A stretch of DNA of 64,000 nt from Micrasema longulum (GCA_022494885.1 JAGVSM010002817.1:62001-126000); one strand, 5' to 3'; counted from the first letter of the stretch, positions 1 to 11,304 are shown. Notes: generated from the sequence alone by a model not told the origin. Numbers and translations: made by a program.

Positions 1-520
1 TAAAAACTGTCTCTCAGAAACTGGTTTCGTTGAGCGTAAATTTATGTTTCCGCTTATGGCAATGTTATGTAGGTATGTCATCTTATCTTTTATATAGAAT
101 TGCGAATTCCTGAAATGTTTTACATAATTTTGTCATTCAGATTGATAACTTATAACCAATTTTTCCATTTAATGCTCTGGTTCAAGGGAATAGTAAGGAT
201 GGTTTATTTAATCCTTGATCGTCTCCTTCGGCGATGGAGATTATTTTAATAATATTTTATTTCCATTTTCATTTTATTCTATTTTTTATGATTATTTCAG
301 TTTTTATTGCTTATTATGTTTAAGATGATAATAAAGTTAATTAGATTAATTACGTTTTTATTTTCTTATTATATTAACTACGTTATATAACGAATTTAAG
401 GCTTGTTTCACCATTTTTTATTATTAATTGAAAATATTTTATGGAATCCTATTGTAATTATGTAATAACTTACATGTAAATATAAGTTATTAAATCATGT
501 TTCACTTATTGTAAAATGTT
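1..520. other. AT-rich DNA without recognised features
   Basis: Long T- and A-rich runs, stop codons in every frame, and no inverted or direct repeat that I could see. No coding signal. Confidence 0.5.
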
Positions 521-620
521 TACCTCGGCACGGGTCACCCCCCAGTGAGGGAACATTATTCTGTATTTAAAAAAAATACAAACATTGTATAAGTGTAAAT
601 AAATATACATAGGTAAGTAT
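521..620 (+). repeat. LINE-like 3' end, family K copy 1
   Basis: A short block containing CTCGGCACGGG, CCCCAGTGAGG and then AATAAAT-type A-rich sequence. A related block occurs in reverse orientation at about 19605-19720, with CTCGGTACGGG and CCCCAGTGAGG followed by an (AAAT)n tail. A conserved block followed by an A-rich microsatellite is the usual look of a 5'-truncated non-LTR retrotransposon tail. The family assignment is inference; no coding part remains. Confidence 0.4.
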
Positions 621-919
621 ACGTATCTATTTTTTTTTTAATCAATTTGTTGTACCGAAGTGAATAACACGCGAAGGTTACAATAATGTGCATTCAAATC
701 TCTATTTATGAGCAATCTCTGAAAAAAAGAAAAGGATTCCGATATAACAAATTTAGTGATGTGAATTAATATTATTATAAGATAAGAGCTTCATCGACAT
801 GTTGTCTACACCAAGTAGCCATTGGGATGTAAGGATTATTTCCCTTATCGTGATAGGTTGAAAAACAGGCCAAGAGGGATCAAGGGCCTTACTCATGAAC
901 TTGGTTTAAGGGTGCGCCG

Positions 920-974
920 AGGCATAGTGGTAGAATACGGCCGGGATTACCATTCTTATTCTACCACTATGCCT
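920..974. repeat. Perfect 18-bp inverted repeat with a tRNA-Gly-like motif
   Basis: Arms 920-937 and 957-974 are exact reverse complements, separated by a 19-nt spacer. The left arm carries AGTGGTAGAAT, a string typical of the D-arm/A-box region of eukaryotic tRNA-Gly, followed by CGGCC. No matching T-arm or acceptor stem is present, so this is not a functional tRNA. It looks like an inverted duplication of a tRNA-derived fragment or a tiny foldback element. Confidence 0.6.
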
Positions 975-1556
975 AGACGTAACTTTGTACCAGGTTTATA
1001 AGCAAGACTCCAAGCATTTCAATTACTGAAAAAATTATAGAATATTAATGTTTTCCTTTTATGGTTAAGTAGTAAAAATAAGAAAATATTAATTGAAAAG
1101 TATCAAGAGAACACAATTTATCTAAGAGCATAATCTAGCATAGTTACGTAGGTATTTGTCGATTAAAATAATGGCTGATCAACGGTATCCTATTAAAAAA
1201 TCAACTTGTTTTTAAAAAAAGGCCTTTTAAATCGATTAATATTTTTCATGACGTGTTGTTTGCTTATATTGTTTGAGCTATAATTGTTTTATTTTTGTTT
1301 TTTTTTTTCTTAGCAAATGAAATTACACGTTTATTTTCAATCACACGTATGGAGTTGTGGGCCGCCGTCCATTGTTGGAAGAGTCTCCCTCCCACCCAGT
1401 ATCGGAAATAGTGTAGGTACAATATCCTCTATAGGCCTATTTCAGACGGATTGTACAAGTCCACACGGCTTTATACTCAAAAACCTCATTTATACGGTAA
1501 AACAATGATAGTTTCAAAAAACCGTTCTTACTAAAAAATATTTGTGGCTTAATCAG
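975..1556. other. AT-rich DNA without recognised features
   Basis: No credible reading frame. A 63-codon frame at 1317-1508 has no recognisable domain and ordinary AT-rich composition, so it is not annotated as a gene. Confidence 0.5.
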
Positions 1557-1850
1557 CATCATCATCACTTCCCTGTCCGTACTAAGTATTGCTTAGAACA
1601 CTGCATTAGTATTCCGATTGCAGCGTGTCTTGATCATCTAATACGCGAATTCAAGGTGATCAGTCTTAAGCTTCAGGTACTATTCAATGCGAAATACTGA
1701 AATACAAACCAGAACCTGAGGCATGGCAGGCAAACTCATTAACCAGTTTACCACGAGGTCGACTAATATCCACTCGATTTCTTTTTGCACATTTTTTACC
1801 TGAGAATAGCCATTGAGTCAAACCCACTCGTCTAGGATTTTGGTTATATT
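1557..1850 (-). mobile_element. tRNA-derived SINE, family A copy 1 (with extra 5' segment)
   Basis: Read on the minus strand, it begins with an ATCCTAGACGAGTG-like 5' segment and the phrase AAATCGAGTGGATAT. A tRNA-like head follows (CTCGTGGTAAACTGGTTAA, resembling an A box). It then runs through a diverged body with CTGAAGC and ACTGATCACCTTG, and ends in an ATG-repeat tail (CATCATCATC at 1560-1575 on the plus strand). At least seven other copies lie in this window. The B box is degenerate, so this copy is old and probably silent. Confidence 0.65.
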
Positions 1851-1954
1851 TTTCAAACAAAACTGTGTTCTTCATACCATCTCATTGTTACGGGAATATT
1901 TTTGGCATACGTCAAACAAATCAATCCACAATTTTGTTTACAACAGCTACCACA

Positions 1955-2300
1955 GGGCCGCGATTACAATGGGAAGCTAAGGACGTCATACCTTCACAAC
2001 GACAATATAGTTGAAGATAAATTTTCCCGAGCGATTGAAAAGATACTTAACCGACCCCCCACCTACAAGTTTTGGGTAGGTACATCAATATGTAACAAGA
2101 GGAAGCGTACCCCACGATACACAAATCTACAAACTAAAGTGACATACCTTCATTATGACGGCAAAGTTGAAGATAAATTATACCGAGCGATTACGAAGAT
2201 TCTCTACCGACCCCCCGCCTTCAAGTTTTGAGATTAGTACATCGGTTTGTACCGACAGGTCTAGTACCTCACGGTACACGTCGCCGTGTACACCGTCGAG
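1955..2300 (+). mobile_element. MITE with internal 156-bp tandem duplication, family G copy 1
   Basis: The left end (GGGCCGCGATTACAATGGG, from 1955) matches the terminal repeat of family F MITEs at 12200 and 54529. The interior is two diverged tandem units that start with CATACCTTCA at about 1987 and 2143, a period of about 156 bp. A homologous element in opposite orientation lies at about 51745-52103 with the same period. Open frames inside (such as 1902-2231) merely follow the duplication. The right end is not delimited; no partner inverted repeat was found. Confidence 0.6.
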
Positions 2301-4102
2301 CAGTTTTAGCTTTATTCACAATTTATTTTATTTGAATTGTTTTGAGGTGGCCAGTTGTTTTCTTAAAAGCCTGTTTCAAAAATTATAGAAAAATAAGTCA
2401 ATTCTGAAGTCGAATTTAATTCTGACGCAACTGTAAGTTCTGAAAACGAAGAGCTAGATGCGCAGATAATGTAGCTAGATTATGGAGCATTTAGGCGTAC
2501 GAGTGTTACCACTATAAAAAAATAAATTAACTTATTATATTTTTTCCACTTGTTTTACTATCTTCCTGAATCGAGGCATAAAAAGAGCCTGCATTGTAAT
2601 CGCTCGGTAGATAAATGCATACAAAGGTTAAACATACCGTCTTGGTAATTGTCAAAAATCATATAAAAATCATGTTCAAGCAAGCATTTTTTTGCTTGAA
2701 TTGGGATTTATTGAAGTTTATAATCGTTTTAAAGTGGGCACTTTCTATCACAGATATATCCTTTTTTAAATATAAATGAGAACTATTTTCAATGTTAATG
2801 AAGTAAGGAACGCGGACTAATTTTTGCGGTCATTCATTAGTTCGTTTCGATCATATGATGTCGAGATGACAAGTATTGAGAACATACCGAGGAAGATACA
2901 GATAGTACAGAAGTAAAGTATACCGTCTCGATATGTACAGATGAAGATAGCGCTCATAATTGAGGCCCAGGTAATTTTACCGTGTAGTGTGGATTTATAC
3001 GATCCGTCTGAAAAGGCCATACCCGCCCGCGCCCGTGCTGGTCTACTGGTATCTAACCGTGTGTGACCCTAGAGCCAAACTATACAGTGAGCTTCGTGAA
3101 ATACGCACCACAAAACTATAAGCCGTAAATAGACATTTCTGCGCTGCCCATTATTTGATTGATGGCGTAATGAAACACTTTTTTAGTTCACTATCTTGAA
3201 ATTACAAATTTACAATCTTGTTCGGAATCAACCAAATATTCGTATATATTTCGATGATCTATCAAAGCTTCACACTTGCACCTAAGAATTAGTTTGATTG
3301 TCATTGTTTTGACGCATCTGAACGAACATATGAGAAAGTGTAAATTTAAAAAACTCATTTTTACAAGCGAACAGCTACACACACGCTTGCGCTATCAGTA
3401 AATTAACATCCATTCGCAAAAACAACGGCACGACTTAATGTTTATCATTATGCCATTATTATTTCTTGAATTCAAGTAAGAATGTAATATTCTCATTTTT
3501 GCTTTTATGACCACCCAAATATTTGAAAGAATCATATCTTTAATTATAATGATGAATGATTATTTTTTTTAAATTTTTTAGTCTTAAAATAGTACAAACA
3601 TAATACATGAATGACCTAATATTATTATTAAAATACATTCATAAACATTTTTGCATACTTAACTTATAAACGACAATTTTGGACTTGTGCCACTTTTATC
3701 GCTCAGGTGCGAAATATTCATGATTAATTTGTATTATAATGTTTGTTGATTCGTATCCTTAAAACAGACGTCAAGGGCAATTTAAAAACATTTAAACAAA
3801 TGTTTTATAGAATTGGGTCATTTATGTCGTAATTCTACACTTTATTCTACGGGCAATAAATACTCAATTAAGAGGTTATTTCTATCATTAGAGGAGACAT
3901 TAGATATTCATCATCTCGTATGAAACCGACTGCTCCCGGTTTTCAGTTGATAGTTGATACTGTGATACAGCCCCGTCTGCGTCTGCACGTCCCATCAGGT
4001 GAAATAATTGAACAAGGATATCATCATATCCCAGGAAAATTATTGTTTTTTAATGAAGATACTTTTTAATCTAAATTTGTTACAATAGAGAGGGAAACAA
4101 TT
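2301..4102. other. Mostly unique AT-rich DNA
   Basis: No recognisable coding sequence. Frames at 2817-3020 and 3191-3382 (minus) have no family resemblance. A less AT-rich patch at about 2960-3100 contains TTTTACCG and AAAAGGCC, weakly recalling the interior and end of the MITE at 52599, but not enough to call a copy. Confidence 0.45.
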
Positions 4103-4165
4103 TTATTTATTTATTTTTATTTATTATTTTCTTTTATTTAGGAAACATACAGTACAGTTACATAG
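4103..4165 (-). repeat. LINE-like A-rich 3' tail (minus orientation)
   Basis: A TTTATTTATTTTTATT-type tract is followed by AGGAAACATACAGTACAG. A near-identical junction occurs at 10692-10740 (CAGAAAACATACAG). This is consistent with the 3' terminus of a minus-strand non-LTR retrotransposon whose tail is an (AAAT)n microsatellite. Confidence 0.4.
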
Positions 4166-4425
4166 TTTTATATTTTACACAGTTAGACTTAACTCTAATG
4201 GACCAGTGAAGTTTCCATATTATGAAGTAATTATATGTAAGGTTATTAATTAAAGTTATTAATTAAAGTACAAAAAGAGAAGGAAAATAAACATAAATAG
4301 AAGTTGTTTAAAAATTAAAACTAAAGTAAAAACAATGAAGAAAATTTGTAAAAGTAATCAAAAGTTAAGAATGAAAAACATGCTTAGATGTAAAAAAATA
4401 AAAATAATAACATATGGAATAATTT

Positions 4426-4925
4426 TATTGAAGTCTAGGCATTTACAGGGCTTATGATCTTTCATAGGCTGGTTTAGGTGGCCACTTTACCTATTGTGCA
4501 ATATTCACCATTCTGTCTATGTTTAAACATCCACATTACATCAACTCTTCCATCTGCTGACTTTTGTGAAGTAAAAGAGCTGATACCTTTACCATATGGG
4601 TGAGATTCACCCGGCTTAACCAATCCGCCTACTAGGCAACGCCTGAAAACAATTTTTCAATTTTTATACTTCTTATATCAGTTAGTTTAATCAAAGATAT
4701 TTTAAATATGTCTAAATGTTTGAAGACAGGCTGGATTTCTGCCTTTGGGAGTTATTTAGATCGAATTTTTTTTCAACAGAGGGAAATCATTTTTGAGAAA
4801 GGAATATGGAAGTCGAGGCATTTACAAGGCTTATTACCTATCATTGACTGGTTTACTCCCTAGGGAGAAAATTCAGCCTGTCTACAAATATTCGGACATA
4901 CTCAAAGCATTGTTGACACTTTAAT
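4426..4925. mobile_element. Foldback element, family E copy 1 (rearranged)
   Basis: It contains the family core TCTAGGCATTTACAGGGC, then GGTGGCCACTTTAC and ACCATTCTG. It also holds a second, shorter copy of the arm around 4704-4860 (TTTTTTTCAACAGAGGGAAA, GGCATTTACAAGGCTTAT). The palindrome GGTGAGATTCACCC at about 4599 is shared with the interior of the copies near 31.9 and 34.9 kb. Compared with the cleaner copy at 34635-35086 the arms are scrambled and partly deleted. No protein-coding capacity. Confidence 0.6.
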
Positions 4926-5164
4926 TACTATTTAAGTCGTCTCCAGTGACGAGAAATAAACTGCGGAAAATCGTCCAATCTGATTCGTATCAAACCATCA
5001 ATGATTGCGTTTGTTGTTCTTTAAATAATGTGTTTAATTAATTTACAATATCGTTCGATTAAATATTTCAAATTGTCCCAAAATGAAATATTATTTGTTT
5101 GAATAGAAAAATAAAAAGACGATTGCTTAAAAAAATCATCTATCGTAGGTAATGTATCTGATCA

Positions 5165-5472
5165 TTATCAAACCGCACCTGGTGGTGGATAGGGCTCTGC
5201 GTTAAATCAAATACAGCGTCTCGATCACCTCTTAGATAAAGGTAAGGTGATCATTCTTAGTTCAGGTGCCAGTCCAGTGACAATGAAATACTTCAGTGGA
5301 AAACCACCCTTGAAATCGAATATTTCAAGTCAACCTTCCCGGGAATCGAACCCAAGACTGCAAGCATGGTAGACGAACGCGCGAACACGCTTCTCCACTC
5401 GATTTCCTTTTTCAGTATTTTCACCTAAGAGCAGCCGCCGAGTGCTAAACACTAGTCCAGGATTCTAGTTAT
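5165..5472 (-). mobile_element. tRNA-derived SINE, family A copy 2 (with extra 5' segment)
   Basis: On the minus strand the order is GAATCCTGGACTAGTG, then GGAAATCGAGTGG, then a tRNA-like region with TCTACCATGCTTGCAG and a good B box (GGGTTCGATTCCC). Next come TTGACTTGAAATATT and the body phrase TGGCACCTGAACTAAG. The A box region is altered compared with the 22.7-kb copy. The B box is among the best preserved in the window. No downstream ATG-repeat tail is obvious. Confidence 0.7.
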
Positions 5473-6498
5473 TAATAACACAAAGTTTTATTTAGCTTAT
5501 TTCTAATGCTTTTATCCCACGGTAATTTATTATTTTCTAGATAATTTGTTAACCGATATACGTAAAATAAGGCAGTTTATCCCTGTTTTACTGCGAATGC
5601 TTTGTCACCACGTACCGCAACGTCAAAATTCTCATAAAACCGGGTCTGGCTTCGTGTTCAAAATGGAAATAAAACTGGTCTATGTACGAGTATGCGTATT
5701 ATAACGTCTCGTGCATAGTAATGATGTCTTCCAATCTTCGTGCACGGTAATATTAGATACCTTTGAACGTTGTGGGGAAACCCACGGAATCTAATTCGTA
5801 GAAGTTTGGCAGCATGAACGTAGAATGGAGAATCAGAATCCTTAGGATTACGTCCGCACAGTGAAGGCACAAGGTGGCGATGGATTCGGTGCACATCTAG
5901 GGATGCTTAAAATATCGATGTTCTCATAACGTCGACATAAAATACTAAACCAGTTGGATTGATTTATTTATTTTATTTGTACTTCCCCTTGTCCCTACCT
6001 TGCAGACGGTGAGGGGGGGTTTTTAGAGTGACAGAGAAAGGGACAAGTTGTAAATGTAAATATTTGTTGGCGCTTTTCCTTACTGAATTTGCTTAGTAGA
6101 GGAAGAAATGTAATCAATTCGTAATGAAAAAAAAATGCTTGCTTGTATGAGTGGATCCGAAGAAAGACATTAAGTCTTTAAAACGGATTCGGCTTTGTGG
6201 TGGATGCTATCAATAAACCAGTTGGGAAAATTCTATCAAACATTTCTGTATTCAAATAACCTTGATTGATCAAAATTACAACGTTTATTGATTTTCGAAT
6301 TGGTTTTCTGTCGGTTTTACATATTATTCAGGTACCTACTTAAAAACAACGATTTATTTTTAAAAATTCCGATCTTAAGTTTATTTTTAAATGTATGTCA
6401 TATAAAACCGGGTTGTAGTCCTATGGTTGGCGTATCACTCACGAATCACGAACTCTAGATCTGAGACTAGAACTCCGCTCTACAACTTTATTCCCATT
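5473..6498. other. Unique DNA, no recognised gene
   Basis: Moderately mixed base composition. A 78-codon minus-strand frame (5658-5894) has no recognisable motif. Nothing repetitive was identified here. Confidence 0.45.
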
Positions 6499-6501
6499 TT
6501 A

Positions 6502-6956
6502 AAGGGCCGTTTGCAATACAAAACGATTTTATCACAGGACTCGACCAGTGTCCACGTGTAAACAGCAATTTGTAAGACAAAATATTGTCCCGAGTCACTG
6601 AGATAGACAGGCGGTCCAATGATTATCTCCACCACCGCGCGCGGCCGCAACGTCCTCGTGTGTACGGACAGGACCTCGTGACAATAGCGATTTTATTTAC
6701 GTGAACGTGTCGCTCTCGCAATAAAAATTCTGCCGAAAATGGTGGCAGAAAAAATCCATTTCAGTATTTCGTTCGTCCTTTAACAATTCCAATACATCTT
6801 GGTATGAAATTAATAACAATCTTCGTGAATTCGCTCGTACAAACGCCGTCGCGTATTGATTTTCGCAGCGCTCACGTGTGAACTGCAGTCGAATTTGTCC
6901 CAGCGCGCTCAAAGTTGTTCACGGAGCAATTGTATTGTCCATATGTAAACGGCCTT
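6502..6956. mobile_element. PIF/Harbinger-like MITE with TTA target duplication
   Basis: The ends are inverted: AAGGGCCGTTTGCAATAC on the left and, read from the right, AAGGCCGTTTACATATGG. Both are flanked directly by TTA (6499-6501 and 6957-6959). A 3-bp TTA/TAA target duplication is the hallmark of the PIF/Harbinger superfamily. The interior is CpG-rich and holds a 71-codon minus-strand frame (6697-6912) that I do not recognise as a Harbinger protein. At about 455 bp it is far too short to be autonomous. Confidence 0.55.
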
Positions 6957-6959
6957 TTA

Positions 6960-7408
6960 GTATTCTAGTAGTTATTTCCGACTATTCGAAAATGACCCCA
7001 AAATTGTAATATTAGTGTGAACCATGGGAACACGAATATTTTTAATAATGTATCGTAACGGTACATGTAATAATATCGATGTTTCAGTTAGTGATTTTGC
7101 ATCCCTATTCGCATCCTCCCTCTTCTTTATTTATCTCCCACTCCCTCACTCCGCAGCCGGCCCCCGAGCACATCAGCCCATTGTCTTGAGATTTTCGTAG
7201 GGAACATTTTCCGCCATAGACGAGCTAGTTTTTCTCCGATACCGCCCGCGACTGCCGACTCTCACTGCTGACTACCTCCGGGAATTGGTTTTGTACATCC
7301 GTCATTGCTGGTCTCGGACGGAAATTGAATCCGTTGGGTTTTGCATTTCTTAACAGTCATGAGTCTAGACACGTTTTCAGTTGGTCATTTTCCTTAATTA
7401 TTATTTTA
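6960..7408. other. Unique segment with a GC-richer core (possible regulatory or exonic DNA)
   Basis: From about 7120 to 7340 the sequence becomes C-rich and CpG-containing (GCAGCCGGCCCCCGAGCAC, TACCGCCCGCGACTGCCGAC), unlike its AT-rich surroundings. No long frame, TATA box or initiator can be assigned. It could be a promoter-proximal region, 5' UTR or conserved element. Confidence 0.25.
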
Positions 7409-7663
7409 ATGTGAGGCGGTTTAATGCAAAACCGCCACTGTGCATGGTCGCTGTTTTTGGGAAGACCGACTAAACCAGCAGCAAAAAGACTTATTTCTTT
7501 TAAATTCAATGTGCAACTTGCGCGTGGTATAACAGGTAGCGAAAAGACTATTCATTTGAAGTAGAATGTGCACATTGAACAGTCATTTGGCTACTAGTTT
7601 TGTTGATCTTCCCATAAATACTGATCATGCACAGTGGCGGTTTTTGCATTTAACCCCCTCATG
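7409..7663. mobile_element. Foldback MITE with about 50-bp arms
   Basis: The left arm starting at 7409 (ATGTGAGGCGGTTTAATGC, then CCGCCACTGTGCAT) is repeated inverted at the right end (ATGAGGGGGTTAAATGC, then CCGCCACTGTGCATGATC, read from 7663). The arms also share GGGAAGA near the inner edge. No coding potential. The 63-codon frame at 7566-7757 crosses the right arm and is spurious. Confidence 0.75.
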
Positions 7664-8209
7664 TACGAGTATTGTGTATCATACTACATTTTTTTTATTC
7701 ATTCAAAATTACACTCGTAATATTAATGAACTTCCTTTTTGGCTGTGCCCGTATTAAGCCATAATAATTGACAAAAAAAATTCATAGTAAAATTAACTTA
7801 TTTAAATTATAATGACACGTGATGCTATAGAATAACAGTCTAGAAAAACAAGGTATAAATAATAAATTCCAATGAAGACGATGTTTAAAAGATAATCATG
7901 TTTAAATTTTAAAATATGAATTATACAAATTTAGATTCATACATAATCAAATATACAAAATAATAGTATCATTTAAATTAAATAGAAAAAAAATACAAAA
8001 ACATAATTGAAATGATAGTTGAGATATGGTATTGAAACTTACTCTATACTGTAGTGAGAAATGGGGTTATAAATAATATGCCAAATAACAGTGAGTAGGT
8101 ACTAAATAAAATAATATTAATAAATATTCAAAACAAATTTATAAAGTACCTTAAATACAAAACCGGTATTTCTTATGTATCTACTCTCACTGCCTCCACC
8201 TTCCATGGA
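7664..8209. other. AT-rich DNA without recognised features
   Basis: A- and T-rich, stops in all frames, no repeat relationships seen to the rest of the window. Confidence 0.5.
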
Positions 8210-8855
8210 ATCATTTCTCTACAATACCGCAGAGTGTGTGCGGACCAACTACTGCTTTACAAAATTATGACAGGAATGGTTGACTGTACAGAGCTGCTTG
8301 GTTTAATAACAATACATGTACCAGCCAGGATTTGTAGACGGTACCACCTGTTTCATGTACCAATAAGTAAAACATCGTATGTTAAAAATGCTTTTTTTCG
8401 TAGGACTTTTTCAATGTACAATACCAAATTTAAAAATATAGATTATACAAACATCACTCTGTCAGATTTAAAATTTAAACTAAAAATGTATTATGTAACT
8501 TGGTAGACATTATAATAATAAATATGTACATCTCCCCCCCCCCCTCCTTATCCTCTCTTCAAGCATTTTTGTCCTTTTTTGTCCTTATCCCGCCCAATTT
8601 ACAGTAACTTAATGTTCTTAAAATTAATATTTAAAAATCTTTGATTATTGAGTACTTGAAAATAACATTTTTATATGTATAAATTGTTTGTATTTATTTG
8701 ATATGTAATATATATATATTCTTTACTAACTTTGTATACTATGTGGAAATCTGTTATTAGTTCTGAGTTTATACACTATATCTGTTTGTTTACTAAAAAT
8801 ATGTATGTAGAACTGTTGATTTCCCTAATAAAATAAAAATAAAAATAAAATAAAT
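8210..8855 (+). mobile_element. 5'-truncated non-LTR retrotransposon 3' end, copy 1
   Basis: This comprises the C-terminal coding tail (about 8225-8506), a 3' UTR of about 320 bp, and an (AAAATA)n-type terminal microsatellite near 8830-8855. A second copy at 24571-25176 is nearly identical through the coding part and the 3' UTR, including CTCCCC and CTGTTGATTTCCCTAATAAA. Sharing of 3' ends with variable 5' truncation and an A-rich tail is the signature of LINE integration. Confidence 0.85.
8225..8506 (+). pseudogene. C-terminal fragment of LINE reverse-transcriptase protein
   Basis: About 93 codons from TAC 8225 to the TAG ending at 8506. The sequence reads YRRVCADQLLLYKI, then VDCTELL, VPAR, LFHVP and TSYVKNAFFRR. 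The pattern RR..DLLFLYK, (V/I)DCPELL, VP(S/A)R, FHVP..(K/R)T.Y..N is typical of the region after the RT/thumb domain in jockey/CR1-type insect LINEs. The RT catalytic domain and endonuclease are absent by truncation. This copy keeps its frame, unlike the one at 24.6 kb. Confidence 0.75.
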
Positions 8856-10691
8856 TATACATAATAAAAAAACATAAAAATATCAAGATATATAAAGAAA
8901 ATAAAAGTATGGAAGGAAAGCAGGTTAGTCAATTTTCGTTAATCTCGAACTTTAAGATTGACAGCCTCGTCCTTATCGATGTGCAGCAACCAATTGGAAA
9001 CATTTTCCCTAAATACATTGGCACTTGTGGAGTTCTTTATGGCTGCCGGAAGTTGATAAAAAAATTAGGAGCCTGGAAGGTAAAGTTTCTTTGAGCTAAC
9101 TTTGAGTGAGTGGTAGGGGCCAAGGTAATTAATTAATCCACATTCAATTTATTTGTTTCAAATATACAAAAAATTTAAACAATTATTTGAAAATATGCGT
9201 ACATCGGAACTCAAAGAGCACAAATATCTTATATTTAACAAGTATTAAGATTATTTTTTTAAAATTTTTATTTTATTTTATTCAGATATTCGGCACTTAT
9301 TAAAAATAAATTAAAACTATCGGTTAAACCAACAGCTAACTGTTGCCTAAGTAGTAACAAGTAATAACAAATATTTAAAAGCGTCAAAAGGTAAATTTTA
9401 CCTCTTTTATTTCTTTCATATTTACATTTGCAACCCTATGCATTAGTGATAGTTTCAAAAGTGTCCGAGTTGGATACTCAGACGGTTTTTTAGGTCATAA
9501 AACACATATTCATATTAGTTTTTTTATTTGTCATTTTTTTATTCGCCCTTACGGGTTATCACAATTGTTTTACAAAAATAATTAATTAATTTTAATTAAT
9601 ACTGTGTTGATAATAATAATTTTTACGCCTTTTGAAAATTTTGTCTGAGTTTTTTGTTTAGTTTTGTCTGGTAGTTTATTGTATTATTTCAGTCCCTAAT
9701 TCATTAATCTCGTTTGCGTTGTCTCGTTTCTGATATTCTTGTATTATGTCCATATTTACTACTATTTTTTTCAAGTTTTAGTTCTATGCCTACAGTGATA
9801 TCAGAGGCTAACTATATTTTAGAATTTTGATTGTACTTACTCTTCTCAGTTTGTAAACCTGTGTACTTACATAAGTTAATTCAAAACAAATGTGTATCTA
9901 CCGAAGTATTATAATATTTATACTGATGTTTAGTCGCCTTGTCGCTTATTTGCATACATAAAGTAAGGTCCTTTTTGACTGCATCTCGCTCTACGCGTAG
10001 GTTGACACAGTACAGGTGATATATCCGCTCCATGTGTTCACATAGAGACACCTCTACCTGCCGCGCCGTGCCGTCCTGCATTTTCTTTTGTTTGAAAGAT
10101 AAATATTCATTCCCCGACAGTTTCGTTAAGTATTTGGGGCGTTCGTTCGAATGACACGGTCTGTGAAGATGTTTTTATTTACACTGGGTTTAAATTTGAA
10201 ATTTAAATTTGTCGTCTTGTTGCCGAAGAGTTTCGTAATCCCCGCCGTAGAAATGACAGGTCGTCCCAACTGAACGGCTTCAGTCATGACTAATTACAAG
10301 CGTTAAAGTATTCTCGCTGGCTGAATAATACCCGAGCCTCCTTTCTTCCATCCCATTTTGTATGGACCACCTGACGCAGCCGTCTCTATTCACGAACTGG
10401 TTACCGCGTCGCTAGTCGGCCGCTGGTCGCTGGTCACTGGTCACTGGTCACTGGCTTCGTTTCTTTACACTGAAAGAATGACCATAGGCAAGTACAAACC
10501 AGAAGTGTAAAACTATTATTACGACAACCTTTGTTCGATTTTTCCGAGATAGCCTTGCGGTCAGGTTTTAGAAAAGGCTTACGTACACCGCAGCGCAGCG
10601 TTATCAAAAGGTTCTGTTTGTCCTAATTACTTTGTGACCAATTTTAAACGTTATTTTATGTACTTACAATTACTTTCTATAAATATGAGGT
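8856..10691. other. AT-rich unique DNA, with one protein-like short frame
   Basis: Largely featureless. At 9881-10081 a 66-codon minus-strand frame begins with ATG and has GC-richer codons at its 5' side (residues include VSLCEHMERIYHLYC and LRVERDAVKKDL). A CAG|GTAGAG donor-like site falls 8 codons in. I do not recognise it, and a host exon is possible but unproven. A short 7-bp array (CTGGTCACTGGTCACTGG) occurs at about 10424-10455. Confidence 0.35.
10424..10455. repeat. Short tandem array of a 7-bp GGTCACT/GGTCGCT unit
   Basis: About four to five head-to-tail copies of a 7-mer (CTGGTCGCTGGTCACTGGT), embedded in locally GC-richer unique DNA. Confidence 0.7.
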
Positions 10692-11304
10692 ATATTTTAT
10701 TTATTTTTATTCAGAAAACATACAGTCATACTGTATAAATAAGTATAAAAAAATCATTTTTTTCAACATAAAAAAACATAAAAATAAAATGTGAATAATT
10801 GTTAACATTTGCGTTTTCCATGGAGGTTTTTTTTTTTTTTTTTTTTATACGCCTCCACTCGTTATCGTTGGTAATAAATGAAAATAAATAAAAATACCGA
10901 ATGCACACTCCGAGCCATCCACGCACACACACATGAACGCACATATAAAATATACACAGACATATACATTACATGCGGCACATATACATAGCAAAAACCA
11001 CTCTAGGTGCACATTCAACAACTATCCCAAATAATCGACCCCATAAAGAATTTTTTTGTATAAATGCAACGTGCAATTAAAAATGTCTACATCAATACTG
11101 AATCCATTATAATTGTATATGTTAATATTGTGATTCGAATAAATCGTTGGTAATTGTTCATTAATAACTTTTCCTTTTCTGCAGCTACTGGTGTATGGGG
11201 CATTGGTGCCCCAACCGCTGCGTATTTTTTGAACTTTAATTTAATTTTATCAACACATACGGCAAAATTTGTTGAATTATTTTTAAAAACATGCATTTCT
11301 AAAT
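10692..11304 (-). repeat. LINE-like A-rich tail followed by CA-rich and unique AT-rich DNA
   Basis: It begins with TTTATTTATTTTTATTCAG and AAACATACAG, matching 4103-4165, so the first part is probably a minus-strand LINE tail. A T20-class homopolymer near 10828-10847 and a CA-rich patch at about 10920-10990 follow. A 69-codon minus frame at 11087-11296 is not recognised. Confidence 0.3.

Noticed and set aside
2960..3010. Possible diverged copy of the 149-bp MITE at 52599
   Set aside because: Only TTTTACCG and AAAAGGCC-like fragments match. No inverted partner or duplication.
6697..6912. Harbinger-type protein remnant
   Set aside because: The frame lies within the TTA-flanked MITE, but none of its residues match the DDE nuclease or Myb-like protein patterns I know for PIF/Harbinger.
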